The notes below the pieces were generated by a model. It searched no databases and was not told the origin of the DNA. It saw only the letters and a program-made list of their open reading frames with translations. 64,000 nucleotides of DNA from Streptomyces sp. NBC_00775. Lineage in GTDB: Bacteria > Actinomycetota > Actinomycetes > Streptomycetales > Streptomycetaceae. This document shows, piece by piece, positions 25,436 to 34,686 of this stretch; within the stretch, counting starts at the first letter, position 1; each line of letters opens with the position of its first letter. The position numbers and the translations under genes were made by a program. The stretch is taken from positions 2,046,001 to 2,110,000 of the forward strand of contig NZ_CP108938.1 in NCBI RefSeq assembly GCF_036347135.1, in the 5' to 3' direction.

Positions 25436-26062
25436 ATGGCCGGCATACCCACCATCGAGCCGTACGCGATGCCCGCGCCGGGCGAGCTGCCGCCCAACGC
25501 GGCGGCCTGGGCGGCGGACCCGGAGCGCGCGGTGCTGCTCGTCCACGACATGCAGCGCTACTTCCTCAAACCCCTGCCCGACCAGGGGCCGGGCGACGAA
25601 CTCGTCAGCAACGCCGCGCTGTTGCGGGACCGCTGCGCCGAACTCGGCGTGCCGGTCGCGTACACCGCCCAGCCCGGAGGGATGTCCGCCGGACAGCGCG
25701 GTCTGCTCGCCGACTTCTGGGGCCCGGGCATGCGGGTGGACCCCGTCGACCGCGAGGTCGTCGAGCCGCTCGCGCCCCGGGAGGGCGACTGGCTGCTCAC
25801 CAAGTGGCGCTACAGCGCCTTCTTCCGTACGGACCTGCTGGAGCGGATGCGTTCCGCGGGCCGCGACCAGCTGATCATCTGCGGTGTGTACGCGCACGTC
25901 GGCGTGCTGATCACCGCGACCGAGGCGTTCTCGCACGACATCCAGCCCTTCGTCGTCGCCGACGCGGTCGCCGACTTCTCGGCGAAGGACCATCGCACCG
26001 CACTCCACTACGCGGCCCAGCGCTGTGCCGTCGTCATCCCCGCAAAGGAGGTCTTCGCATGA
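25436..26062 (+). CDS. phzD: Isochorismatase-family PhzD (ADIC hydrolase)
   Basis: A 208-residue alpha/beta hydrolase of the isochorismatase fold, matching PhzD in length (about 207). The catalytic Asp is in [10 protein letters not shown] near residue 38 and the Lys in [14 protein letters not shown] near 121. The PhzD-typical region [19 protein letters not shown] and [16 protein letters not shown] follow. It hydrolyses the vinyl ether of 2-amino-2-deoxyisochorismate to trans-2,3-dihydro-3-hydroxyanthranilate and pyruvate. Its stop overlaps the PhzE start (ATGA), so the two are coupled. Confidence 0.93.
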   Translation: MAGIPTIEPYAMPAPGELPPNAAAWAADPERAVLLVHDMQRYFLKPLPDQGPGDELVSNAALLRDRCAELGVPVAYTAQPGGMSAGQRGLLADFWGPGMRVDPVDREVVEPLAPREGDWLLTKWRYSAFFRTDLLERMRSAGRDQLIICGVYAHVGVLITATEAFSHDIQPFVVADAVADFSAKDHRTALHYAAQRCAVVIPAKEVFA

Positions 26063-27933
26063 CCGGCGCCCCGCGCGACCTGCTCGACCAGGTGCTGTCC
26101 GGGCACACGCCCGCGTACGCCCTGCTGCACCGGCCCGCGGCCACCGGCCGCTCCGCACTGGAGGTCGTCGTCGGCGAGGTGAACGAGCCGGGGACCCTGG
26201 CCGGCATTCCGCTCCCCGCCGCCGCCGCGCCCGGTCACCAGGTGCTGGCGCTGGTCCCGTACCGGCAGATCGAGGAGCGCGCATACGACGTCGCCGACGA
26301 CGGGACGCCGCTGCTCGCCATGACGGTCACCGGGCAGCAGACCCTGCCGGTGGCGGACGTACTGGCGCGCGTCCCCGATGTGCCGATCCGGCTGGCCGGC
26401 GGCCACTTCGACATCGACGACGCGACCTACGCGGACACGGTCCGCCGGATCATCAAGGAGGAGATCGGCGAGGGCGAGGGCGCGAACTTCGTCATCAAGC
26501 GGTCGTTCACCGCCGACATCACCGGCTACTCGTCGGCGAGCGCGCTGACGCTGTTCCGCCGGCTGATGGAGCAGGAGTCCGGAGCGTACTGGACCTTCCT
26601 CGTGCACACCGGGACCCGCACCCTCGTGGGGGCGAGCCCCGAGCGGCACATCAGCGTCCACGGCGGTACGGCGGTCATGAACCCGATCAGCGGCACGTAC
26701 CGCTATCCCGCCGCCGGCCCGACCCTCCCCGACGTCATGGACTTCCTCGCCGACCGCAAGGAGGCCGACGAGCTGTACATGGTCGTCGACGAGGAACTCA
26801 AGATGATGGCCCGGATCTGCGAGACGGGCGGCCGGGTGGTCGGCCCGTATCTGCGGGAGATGGCCCGGCTCGCGCACACCGAGTACTTCATCGAGGGCGA
26901 GACGGACCGCGATCCGCGCGAGATCCTGCGCGAGACACTGTTCGCGCCGACGGTCACCGGCTCTCCCCTGGAGAGCGCGGCGCGCGTCATCCGCCGGCAC
27001 GAGCCGCACGGCCGCGGCTACTACAGCGGTGTCCTGGCCCTGATCGGCCACGACGCGCAGGGCGGGCGAACCCTGGACTCCTCGATTCTGATCCGTACGG
27101 CCGACATCTCCGCCGAGGGCCGCCTGAGCATCGGCGTGGGCGCCACGCTCGTACGCCACTCCGACCCGGACTCCGAGGTCGCCGAGACGCGCGCGAAGGC
27201 GGCCGGCCTGCTCGCGGCGCTCGGCACGGAGGAGCCGACGCGGTTCGCCGAACACCCCAGCGTGCGGGGGGCGTTGGCCGCACGGAACGCGACGATCGCG
27301 GGGTTCTGGCTGGCCGAGGGTGACCGGCGTGCGCCGGTGGCGGACGCCCGCAGGGTCCTGGTCGTGGACGCCGAGGACACCTTCACCGCCATGATCGCCC
27401 ACCAACTGCGTTCCATGGGCCCGCTGGTGACGGTCCGTCGGTTCGATGAGCCGTACTCCTTCGACGACTACGACCTCGTCGTCATGGGCCCGGGCCCGGG
27501 CGACCCGCGCGATCTCACCCTCCCCAAGATCGCCCATCTGCACTCGGCCGTCCGTGAGCTGCTGGACACGCGCAAGCCGTTCCTCGCGGTCTGCCTCAGC
27601 CACCAGGTCCTCAGCCTGGAACTGGGACTCGACCTCAACCGCCGTGCCGTGCCGAACCAAGGAGTCCAGCGCGAGATCGACCTCTTCGGCCGCCACGAAC
27701 GGGTCGGCTTCTACAACACGTTCGCCGCGCGCAGTGCCGCGGACGCGGTCGACGTGCCGGGCGTGGGCGTGGTGGAGATCTGCCGGGACCCCGGCAACCG
27801 CGAGGTCCACGCCCTGCGTGGACCCGGTTTCGCGTCGATGCAGTTCCACCCGGAGTCGGTCCTCACCCAGAACGGCCCGACCGTCCTCGCCTCCCTGATC
27901 CAGCACCTCCACGCCCCCCTCCAGACCATCTGA
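26059..27933 (+). CDS. phzE: PhzE-like 2-amino-2-deoxyisochorismate synthase
   Basis: A 624-residue fusion of a chorismate-utilising domain (about 1-410) and a glutamine amidotransferase domain (about 430-620), the PhzE arrangement. The chorismate part shows [23 protein letters not shown] and [11 protein letters not shown]. The amidotransferase part shows GPGPGDPRD, the catalytic Cys in [16 protein letters not shown] (near 511) and the His/Glu in MQFHPESV (near 594). It converts chorismate and glutamine-derived ammonia to ADIC. It ends the precursor operon and is followed by a terminator. With no phzF, phzA/B or phzG nearby, the route likely stops at 3-hydroxyanthranilate. Confidence 0.95.
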   Translation: MTGAPRDLLDQVLSGHTPAYALLHRPAATGRSALEVVVGEVNEPGTLAGIPLPAAAAPGHQVLALVPYRQIEERAYDVADDGTPLLAMTVTGQQTLPVADVLARVPDVPIRLAGGHFDIDDATYADTVRRIIKEEIGEGEGANFVIKRSFTADITGYSSASALTLFRRLMEQESGAYWTFLVHTGTRTLVGASPERHISVHGGTAVMNPISGTYRYPAAGPTLPDVMDFLADRKEADELYMVVDEELKMMARICETGGRVVGPYLREMARLAHTEYFIEGETDRDPREILRETLFAPTVTGSPLESAARVIRRHEPHGRGYYSGVLALIGHDAQGGRTLDSSILIRTADISAEGRLSIGVGATLVRHSDPDSEVAETRAKAAGLLAALGTEEPTRFAEHPSVRGALAARNATIAGFWLAEGDRRAPVADARRVLVVDAEDTFTAMIAHQLRSMGPLVTVRRFDEPYSFDDYDLVVMGPGPGDPRDLTLPKIAHLHSAVRELLDTRKPFLAVCLSHQVLSLELGLDLNRRAVPNQGVQREIDLFGRHERVGFYNTFAARSAADAVDVPGVGVVEICRDPGNREVHALRGPGFASMQFHPESVLTQNGPTVLASLIQHLHAPLQTI

Positions 27934-27945
27934 CCCCGTCCCCAC

Positions 27946-27979
27946 AGGCCCCGGCCCCCTTCCCCAGGGGCCGGGGCCT
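27946..27979 (+). terminator. Terminator after phzE
   Basis: A perfect 13-bp inverted repeat AGGCCCCGGCCCC/GGGGCCGGGGCCT (27946-27958 and 27967-27979), 12 bases beyond the phzE stop. Confidence 0.75.
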
Positions 27980-27994
27980 TCACCATGCCGTTCT

Positions 27995-28295
27995 TTCGCC
28001 CCCGCCGCCCCTACCCGTCCCATCCCTGGGGGCTGCGCCCCCAGACCCCCCTAAAAGATTGCGCAGTTCCCCGCGCCCCTGAAGAGACAGTCGTCTGCGG
28101 GCCGGCGGGGGTTGCTCGCGCAGTTCCCCGCGCCCCTAAACAACCGCCGGCCCGCCCCAGGCGCCTTTAAGGGGCGCGGGGAACTGCGCAATCTTTTGCA
28201 CCAGCCCCCACCCACCCACACCCGACACACAACCGAACGGGGTCGAAGGGGCAGAGCCCCTGGAGGATGGGACGGGTAGGGGCGGCGGGGGCGAA
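27995..28295. repeat. Intergenic repeat family, copy 1 (double, inverted)
   Basis: Perfect 31-base inverted outer arms (27995-28025 and 28265-28295) enclose further inverted copies of a core GCGCAGTTCCCCGCGCCCCT (28061-28080 and about 28118-28137; reverse copy 28170-28189). The same outer and core sequences recur at three other convergent junctions in this window. Here it sits between phzE and the CreD-like gene. Confidence 0.85.
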
Positions 28296-28301
28296 CAAAA
28301 A

Positions 28302-28338
28302 GGATCCGCTCCCCCAGCGCACCGGGGAGAGCGGATCC
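28302..28338 (-). terminator. Terminator after the CreD-like gene
   Basis: GGATCCGCTC/GAGCGGATCC (28302-28311 and 28329-28338) form a perfect 10-bp stem 21 bases beyond the minus-strand stop. Confidence 0.65.
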
Positions 28339-28359
28339 ATCGCTCCGTACGAACTCGGT

Positions 28360-29862
28360 CTACGCGGCCCACGAACGCAGCGCCCGGTCGACCAGAGGGC
28401 CCGCACCCCCCGTGTACCCGGCCGGATCGCACAGCACCACCAACTCCGCGGCACTGAGGAGCCGAGCAACCGACGGCTCCTCCGCAAGCACCTCGGGCAA
28501 CCCCCGCCCACTCTCGCGCACAACCCCCACCGCATCGGTCAGCACCTGCTTCGCCCGCACCTTGCCCAGCCACGGCGCGAGCACGGCGGCGATGCGCTCG
28601 GACACGATCTGAGCCCCACTGTGCGCAAGGTTCTCCCGCATGCGCCAGGGGTTGACCACCAGCCCCTTGGCCAGCTCCACAGCCGTATGGGCAGAGCCGC
28701 CCACCAGCCGCAGGCACTCCCGCAGAAGCTGCCACTCGGCATGCCAGGCACCGGCGGAGCGCTCGTCCTCGGAGAGCAGACACTGCGTCAACCCGGCGGC
28801 CATCACCGGGACTTGGAGCGCGGCGGCACGCATCAGCGTGGCGAGCACCGGGTTGCGCTTGTGCGGCATCGCCGACGAACTGCCACGGCCGGCCACCGTC
28901 GGCTCGGTGACCTCGCCGACCTCCGTCCGGGTCAGCGACTGCACGTCCACCGCGATCTTCCCCAGCGCACCGGCCGTGAAGGCCAGCACCGAGGCGACGT
29001 CCGCGATCGGCGTGCGCAGCGCGTGCCAGGGCAGCACGGCCGGCGCGAGCCCCGTCTCGGCGGCGAACGCCTCGACGAGCCGGTCGAGATAGTCGCCCGC
29101 ATCGCCGGCCACACCATCCACGCCGAAGTCACCGACGACACCGTCGTCACCGTTCAGGCGTACGTCACCGACCGTGCCCATACCCTCCGCGCCGGCGATC
29201 GCCGCGTACTCCAGATAACCCGCCAGGGTCCCCGCAGCACCCCCCAGCGACACCGGCAGCCCTCCGTCGAGCACCCGCTCGACCCGCCGTACGGCGTCGA
29301 GGACCAGCTCGCGCCACCCCGCCGCCTTGAGCCCGAAGGTCGTCGGCACGGCCTGGAGGGCCAGCGTCCGGCCCGCCATCAGGGTGTCGCGGTGCTCCAG
29401 GGCCAGGGCGCCCAGCGCGTCGGCGATCCGGGTCAGGTCGGCGCGCAGCAGCCGCAGCGCCCTGGCGGTGACCAGCATCGCCCCGGTGTCCAGGACGTCC
29501 TGGCTGGTGGAGCCCCGGTGTACGTACTCCGCCGCGCCCTCGTCCTGGGCCGCGACGGCCCGGGTGAGCGCCTGCACCAGGCCGACCACGGGGTTGGCGG
29601 TCTCCCGGGAGGCCAGCGCGAGGGCGCGTGCGTCGAAGCGGTCGGCGCGTGCCGCCCGGGTGATGATGTCCGCCGCGGGCTTCGGCACCGTCCCGAGCCG
29701 TGCCTGGGCACGGGCCAAGGCGGCCTCCGCGTCGAGCATGGCCTGAAGCCATGCCCGGTCGCAGACGGCCGCCTCGACGGGGGTACCGGCACGCACGGGG
29801 GACAGCAGACCCGAGTCGGTCAGCACGTCCGTCTCCTGGTGTGCGTCCAGTGCGTGGGTCAC
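28360..29862 (-). CDS. creD: CreD-like nitrosuccinate lyase (fumarase/aspartase superfamily)
   Basis: A 500-residue lyase of the aspartase/fumarase/carboxymuconate-cycloisomerase superfamily. The first region is VHRGSTSQDVLDT, the second LALQAVPTTFGLKAAGW, and the signature loop is RGSSSAMPHKRNPVL near residue 330. By family it eliminates a group from a succinyl moiety. Beside a CreE-like oxygenase the expected reaction is nitrosuccinate to fumarate and nitrous acid, as established for cremeomycin CreD. An odd Gly/Asp/Val-rich insertion (GDFGVDGVAGDAGDYLD) lies near residue 245. The GTG overlaps the CreE stop (GTGA). A cycloisomerase role is the alternative, but the pairing favours CreD. Confidence 0.85.
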   Translation of the reverse strand: MTHALDAHQETDVLTDSGLLSPVRAGTPVEAAVCDRAWLQAMLDAEAALARAQARLGTVPKPAADIITRAARADRFDARALALASRETANPVVGLVQALTRAVAAQDEGAAEYVHRGSTSQDVLDTGAMLVTARALRLLRADLTRIADALGALALEHRDTLMAGRTLALQAVPTTFGLKAAGWRELVLDAVRRVERVLDGGLPVSLGGAAGTLAGYLEYAAIAGAEGMGTVGDVRLNGDDGVVGDFGVDGVAGDAGDYLDRLVEAFAAETGLAPAVLPWHALRTPIADVASVLAFTAGALGKIAVDVQSLTRTEVGEVTEPTVAGRGSSSAMPHKRNPVLATLMRAAALQVPVMAAGLTQCLLSEDERSAGAWHAEWQLLRECLRLVGGSAHTAVELAKGLVVNPWRMRENLAHSGAQIVSERIAAVLAPWLGKVRAKQVLTDAVGVVRESGRGLPEVLAEEPSVARLLSAAELVVLCDPAGYTGGAGPLVDRALRSWAA

Positions 29863-31838
29863 ACGATCACTCCTGTCAGATCGGTGTCGTCGGTCACCGG
29901 CCGTACCCCGGCGGGTACTTGGGCGGCCGGGGGCAGTCCGAGGACGGCGCGGGCGATCGCGTCGGAGTCGCCCAGGGTCACCGAGTCGACGCCGGGCCGG
30001 ATACCGGCCGCGGTCACCCAGTGCACGGACTCGGTGGGCACGCCGTAGGCGAACCGGCGCGGGTGCGCCCGCCCCCGGGCGTCGAGGAGCCGGTTGGGCC
30101 GCTCGGTAACGGCGAGGCCGCCGGTCTCGTAACTCGTGCCGCAGGAGCCGTCGATCCGGAACGGGCCCGCCTGCTCTGTGTTGATCAGGTGGCTGAGCAG
30201 CGGGTCGTCGGTGCGCCGGATGTCGGGCTCGGGCAGCCGCGCCTCGATCAGTGCGGTGGCGCGGATCGGCTTACCGGGTACGGAGGTCGAGTCGGCGACG
30301 AAGACCTGGTTGAGGGTGTCCAGGCGGACCTGGGTGCCAGGGCCGGTGATCTCCAGGACGCCGGCCTCGATGAGCGCGACCATCTGCTCGATGCGGGCGG
30401 CGGGCGGGCCGATGGAGAGGAAGGCGTTGAGGGGCGTGTACCAGCCCTCCAGGTCGTCGCGGTGCGAGTTGCCCTCCAGGCCGCCGTGGTCGACGGCGAG
30501 CCGGATCTCGTTGCGCAGGTCGCGCAGGACGTCGAGGGCCGCCTTGAGCGGTCCGCTGACGTTGCCCGAACGGGCCTCCACCACGTCCTGGCGCAGATAG
30601 CCGACCAGCCACTCCTGGAAGTCCTCGCGGTCGGCGAACTTCCGCTTGCCGTAGGGCCGGGAGAGCTTCTCCCAGTCCCAGCGCTCGCCGCTGTCGATGC
30701 CGTACGAGTCGAGCAGCGCGTCCGGGCTCTCGCCCTCCCCCAGGGCGAGGTAGGCGCTCACCAGTGCCTCACGGTCGGCGTCGCGGCCCTTCGCGGAGAG
30801 CAGCGTTCCGTAGTAGACGCTCTCCACCTCACGGGAGATGTACGGCCACAGGTCGGCGGTGAAGTTGACGCGTTCGCCGTCCTCTGAGCGCTTGCGCAGG
30901 TCCTCGATGTACTGGCCGGTGAGCAGTTTCGGGTAGTAACGCCCGTACGCGCCCTTCTCGTTCTCGCCGCGCGCGTGGTACGGGACGCCGCGCCGCGAGA
31001 AGGCGTACAGCTTGGGCTCGCGGCCCGAGGGGTGGTAGACGAGCTTGCCGTCCTCCTCGGCGAAGCTGCCGCCGCGGCCCAGGGTGAAGAGGGCCATGTG
31101 GTCGAAGAAGTTGAGGCCGAGTCCGCGGATCAGAACGTTCTGGCCGGGGGCGACGGAACTGAGGTCGGCGTCGGCCGGGTTGCAGGGCGTGATGTAGGTC
31201 AGGTAGTGGATCCGGGCCAGGCTCGCGGTGCGGGCCTCGCGCGGGGTGAGGCGCGCCGGCAGGTGACCCTGCGCCAGGATGATCGCGTCGAGCTGGTTCA
31301 GCCGGGTGCCGTCCTCCAGGCGCAGGCCCTGCGGACCGCCGGGGACGCCGTGCGTGTCGGCCATGGCCACCGCGCGGGAGGAGTGCACCGTCACGGTGAC
31401 GTGCTTCGGGGCGCGGGCGACAACCCGCTTGAACGCGTCGTGCAGATAGCGGCCGTAGAAGGCGCGGCTGGGGTACGAGTCGGGGCCGAGGCGTTCGGCC
31501 TCCTCAAGGGTGTCGTTGTCGTAGCCGCCGAACTGGCCGAGCAGGGACAGGCCCTGGGCCCATTCGTACAGGCTCGGCCCGGGCTCGATGGGGCCCTCGA
31601 TCTGCGCGCTGTCGTCCGTGTAGACGGTGATCTGCGAGGCCACCGTGTTGGTGAGCAGATGCCGGGACTGCTGGGCGCGCCAGACCGCTCCGGCACCGGC
31701 CGGGGACGGGTCCACGACGTGCACGGTGACGTCCGTGTGCGTGGGCCGCTTGCGCTCGCCCGCGCACAGGCGCTCCAGTACGGACAGACCGCGCGGTCCG
31801 GCGCCCACGATGGCGACCTGGAGACGGCTGCTGCTCAT
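29859..31838 (-). CDS. creE: CreE-like FAD-dependent L-aspartate N-oxygenase
   Basis: A 659-residue FAD/NAD(P)-binding protein of the large CreE type. It opens VAIVGAGPRGLSVLERL (FAD loop), then VHVVDPSPAGAGAVWR, LLTNTVASQITVYTD and VLIRGLGLNFFDHMALFTLG (the second nucleotide site). It ends SCGTSYETGGLAVTERPNR and GIRPGVDSVTLGDSDAIARA. CreE oxidises the amino group of aspartate stepwise to nitrosuccinate, using NADPH and oxygen. Its ATG overlaps the monooxygenase stop and its own stop overlaps the CreD start, the coupling expected for two enzymes sharing a reactive intermediate. Confidence 0.88.
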   Translation of the reverse strand: MSSSRLQVAIVGAGPRGLSVLERLCAGERKRPTHTDVTVHVVDPSPAGAGAVWRAQQSRHLLTNTVASQITVYTDDSAQIEGPIEPGPSLYEWAQGLSLLGQFGGYDNDTLEEAERLGPDSYPSRAFYGRYLHDAFKRVVARAPKHVTVTVHSSRAVAMADTHGVPGGPQGLRLEDGTRLNQLDAIILAQGHLPARLTPREARTASLARIHYLTYITPCNPADADLSSVAPGQNVLIRGLGLNFFDHMALFTLGRGGSFAEEDGKLVYHPSGREPKLYAFSRRGVPYHARGENEKGAYGRYYPKLLTGQYIEDLRKRSEDGERVNFTADLWPYISREVESVYYGTLLSAKGRDADREALVSAYLALGEGESPDALLDSYGIDSGERWDWEKLSRPYGKRKFADREDFQEWLVGYLRQDVVEARSGNVSGPLKAALDVLRDLRNEIRLAVDHGGLEGNSHRDDLEGWYTPLNAFLSIGPPAARIEQMVALIEAGVLEITGPGTQVRLDTLNQVFVADSTSVPGKPIRATALIEARLPEPDIRRTDDPLLSHLINTEQAGPFRIDGSCGTSYETGGLAVTERPNRLLDARGRAHPRRFAYGVPTESVHWVTAAGIRPGVDSVTLGDSDAIARAVLGLPPAAQVPAGVRPVTDDTDLTGVIV

Positions 31839-33073
31839 TCCTGAACTCCATTCAGATTCGGGTGGGTCGAGAGGTAGGCCGGTGCGGGTGTGGTCGCGCC
31901 GAAGTCCCGGGCACCGTGCATCCAGGCCACTTGGTCGTGCAGTTGGCCGGGGGTGAGCTTGGACAGGAGTGCGTTCCTGGCGAGCGCGGCACCGCCGGAG
32001 GGGTGCCACAGTTGGGTGCTCTCGCGCGCGGCGAGCTGGATCGCGGCGGTGCGCTCACGGCGGTCGGCGGTGTACTTCTCGAAGCGCTGGGACACGTCGT
32101 CCCCGCTGCCCTCCTCCAGCAGGTCGCCGAGGTGGACGGCGTCTTCGAGGGCCTGGCAGGCGCCCTGGGCCGCGTAGTGCAGCATCGGGTGGGCGGCGTC
32201 GCCGAGGAGCGTGACGCGGCCGTCGGTCCAGGTGTCGACCGGGTCGCGGTCCACGAGCATCCAGGACCGCCAGCCCTCGCCCAGCTCGACGAGGCGCTGC
32301 GCGTCCGGCCCGAGGGCGCCGAACTGCCGTCGTACATGGGCCTTTTCGGCCGGCACGCCCGCGAAGGCACGGGTACCGCCGTCGTCCTTGCTGCCCGCGA
32401 GGTTGAGGTGCTTGCCGCCGGCGATCGGATAGTGCACGAAGTGGCAGCCGGGGCCCGTCCACCACACCACGGAGGTGTTGCGGCGCAGTTCCTCGGGCAC
32501 CCGCTCCATGGGGATGACCGCGCGGTACACGGTGATCCCGGAGACGCGCGGGTCGCCGTCGCCGACGAGCTGGGCGCGGACGGCGGAGTTGATGCCGTCG
32601 GCGCCGATCAGCGCGTCGCCCGAGACCCGTTCACCGCTTTCCAGCACGGCGGAGGCGCTCGTACGTCCTTGTTCGTAGCCGGTGACGGCGCTGCCGCCGC
32701 GCAGTTCGATGGTGTCGAAGGCCCGGCACGCGCCGAGCAGCAGGGCGTGCAGCTCGGCCCGGTGCACGACGACATAGGGGTTGCGGAACCTGCGCCGGTA
32801 CTCCTCGGTGAGCGGCAGGCTGGTCACGTGCTCGCCGCTCACGCCGTCCATGAACCGCAGTTCGTCCATGCGGACGGCCAGGGCGCGCGCCGCGCCGCCG
32901 ACGCCCAGCCGGTCCAGGGCGTGGATTCCGTTGGGCGCCAGCTGGATGCCGGCGCCGATCTCGGCGAACTCCGGCGCCCGTTCCAGGACGACGGCCCGGT
33001 GGCCGCGCTGTGCCAGGGCGAGCGCGGTGGCGAGCCCGCCGATGCCTCCGCCGGTGATGACTGTCCTGATCAT
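31835..33073 (-). CDS. FAD-dependent aromatic monooxygenase (salicylate-hydroxylase type)
   Basis: A 412-residue group A flavin monooxygenase. The FAD loop is VITGGGIGGLATALALAQRG, the DG motif is GDALIGADGINSAVRAQL, and the GD motif is VTLLGDAAHPMLHYAAQGAC. RRFRNPYVVVHRAELHALLL is typical of salicylate and 3-hydroxybenzoate hydroxylases. It likely hydroxylates, perhaps with decarboxylation, the 3-hydroxyanthranilate ring or its diazo product. ATG 33073 lies four bases beyond the ligase stop with GGGTGGGTGA ahead; GTG 33085 would overlap. Cremeomycin and related diazo clusters also carry a flavin monooxygenase. Confidence 0.87.
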   Translation of the reverse strand: MIRTVITGGGIGGLATALALAQRGHRAVVLERAPEFAEIGAGIQLAPNGIHALDRLGVGGAARALAVRMDELRFMDGVSGEHVTSLPLTEEYRRRFRNPYVVVHRAELHALLLGACRAFDTIELRGGSAVTGYEQGRTSASAVLESGERVSGDALIGADGINSAVRAQLVGDGDPRVSGITVYRAVIPMERVPEELRRNTSVVWWTGPGCHFVHYPIAGGKHLNLAGSKDDGGTRAFAGVPAEKAHVRRQFGALGPDAQRLVELGEGWRSWMLVDRDPVDTWTDGRVTLLGDAAHPMLHYAAQGACQALEDAVHLGDLLEEGSGDDVSQRFEKYTADRRERTAAIQLAARESTQLWHPSGGAALARNALLSKLTPGQLHDQVAWMHGARDFGATTPAPAYLSTHPNLNGVQE

Positions 33074-33077
33074 GTCG

Positions 33078-34646
33078 TCACCCACCCTGGTTCGTGAGCA
33101 CGCGGGCCAGTTCCAGGCGCTTGATCTTCGTGGTGGCCGTCTGCGGCAGATCGGCGAGCCGCCACTGCACGGGATCGGCCATGGCCGGCAGCCCCTCGGC
33201 CGCGGCCCGCCACGCTTCGAGATCCAGCGGTACGTCGTCCTTGGTGCACACCACGGGTACGGCCCTGCCGTCCGCGCCGGGGATGATGATGACCTCGGCG
33301 AGGTCGTCGAGCCGGGCGAACAGCCGGTCCTCGGCGGCCAGCGTGGAGCCGAAGCCCTCGATGACGTCGACCTCGCGGTCCAGCAGATGCAGACAGCCCC
33401 ACTTGGTGCGGTAGCCCACGTCTCCCATGCGCCACCAGCCGCCCTCCGACAACTGCTTGTCGTAACGCGCCTGTTCGCCGAGATAGGTGACGATGCGGCC
33501 GTCGCTCTTCACCTCGATGAACCCGGGATTGTCCTTGGACGGCGGCTGCCCGTTGCGGCTGACGACCCGTACGTCCGTCATACCGGGGAAGGGCATCCCC
33601 ACACAGCGCCCGTCGGCCTCCGCGGCCCGCCGCCTGCTGAAGGAGCGCGCGACGGCCGGCCCGATCTCGCTCTGCCCGTACAGCTGCCCGAAGACGGCCG
33701 CCCGGCGGTCCGTCGCACCCAGCAGCCGCTGTACGGTCCGCGGGTGGATGGCGTCGAACGTACTGCTGTAGAGCTTGACGTTGGACAGGGGCCGGCGCGG
33801 GTCGTCCGCCAACTCCTCCCATTTCATGAAGGAGTTGGGATGGGCCTCCAGAATTCCCGGCCGCAGCCGCGCGAAAAGTTCCCCCACATGAGCGGGGTCG
33901 GAATCGGCGAGTACGACGATGGGAAATCCGCGATGCAGTGAGATCGCGAGCGCCGTGAACAGCCGGGAGTGCACGAACGACACATGCATGGCGATCGTCT
34001 CGCGCCCCCGGATGAGCGGCGTGACGACGGAGGCCTGGGGCCGGTAACGCGCCTGCAGGGTCCGCCCGGTGTGCACGGCGAGCTTCGGTGTGCCGGTGGT
34101 GCCCGACGTGTGCGTGATGAGCGCCGGGTGCTCGGGCGGCATGGTCACCGCGGCGACGCGCTCGACTCCCTCGAACTCGCTCAGCGCGGTGGCGGCAGGG
34201 TGGCTGCCGGAGGTCAGCAGCACTCCGGACGCCAGCCCGACCACCGAGCCGGGCAGCTCCTGCTCCAGCTTCGCCTGGTCGGTCACGAGATACGGCCGGT
34301 CGGTGCGCCGCACCAGCTCGGTGACCGTCTCCCCGTCGAGCTTGGGTGACAGCAGCACCGGTACGGCGCCGACACGGGCCGTGGCACACGCCAGCAGGGT
34401 GATGTCGAATCCGTCGGACTTGTAGATGACCACGCGGTCGCCGGGCCTGACCCGTGCCGCCCACAGCCGGGACGCGAAGTCGTCGACCAGGTCGGCGACT
34501 TCGGCGACCGTGGCGCGGCGGCCGAGGCCGGGCGCGATGTCGAGATCATGGTCGAGAATCAGTATGTTCGCGGGGTGCCGGGCGGCCGCTCGCTCGAAGA
34601 GCGTCCCGAGCCGGATTCCCCGGTTTCCTATCCGTTGCAGCAACAC
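33078..34646 (-). CDS. ANL-superfamily ligase, candidate ATP-dependent diazotase
   Basis: A 522-residue complete AMP-forming enzyme. The phosphate loop is ITHTSGTTGTPKLAVHT (near 175), then QLYGQSEIGP (near 320), GGWWRMGDVGYRTKWG (near 405), LLDREVDVIEGFGS and a C-terminal Lys in TATTKIKRLEL (near 503). Homologues either form aryl-CoA or, as CreM in cremeomycin biosynthesis, activate nitrite for diazotising an aromatic amine. Location directly upstream of a monooxygenase-CreE-CreD operon supports the second role. The GTG at 34646 follows AGGAGAGGG. A 3-hydroxyanthranilate-CoA ligase or adenylating enzyme remains possible. Confidence 0.85.
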   Translation of the reverse strand: MLLQRIGNRGIRLGTLFERAAARHPANILILDHDLDIAPGLGRRATVAEVADLVDDFASRLWAARVRPGDRVVIYKSDGFDITLLACATARVGAVPVLLSPKLDGETVTELVRRTDRPYLVTDQAKLEQELPGSVVGLASGVLLTSGSHPAATALSEFEGVERVAAVTMPPEHPALITHTSGTTGTPKLAVHTGRTLQARYRPQASVVTPLIRGRETIAMHVSFVHSRLFTALAISLHRGFPIVVLADSDPAHVGELFARLRPGILEAHPNSFMKWEELADDPRRPLSNVKLYSSTFDAIHPRTVQRLLGATDRRAAVFGQLYGQSEIGPAVARSFSRRRAAEADGRCVGMPFPGMTDVRVVSRNGQPPSKDNPGFIEVKSDGRIVTYLGEQARYDKQLSEGGWWRMGDVGYRTKWGCLHLLDREVDVIEGFGSTLAAEDRLFARLDDLAEVIIIPGADGRAVPVVCTKDDVPLDLEAWRAAAEGLPAMADPVQWRLADLPQTATTKIKRLELARVLTNQGG

Positions 34647-34686
34647 GTGCTCGCCCTCTCCTACCCAGGCTTCACAGGCTCGGAAT

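Noticed and set aside
23378-27933. A phenazine biosynthesis cluster
   Set aside because: phzF, phzA/B and phzG are absent, and an EntA-like dehydrogenase points to 3-hydroxyanthranilate.
27995-28295. CRISPR array or attachment site
   Set aside because: Repeats are inverted and few, without regular unique spacers, and the same element recurs at three other convergent junctions.
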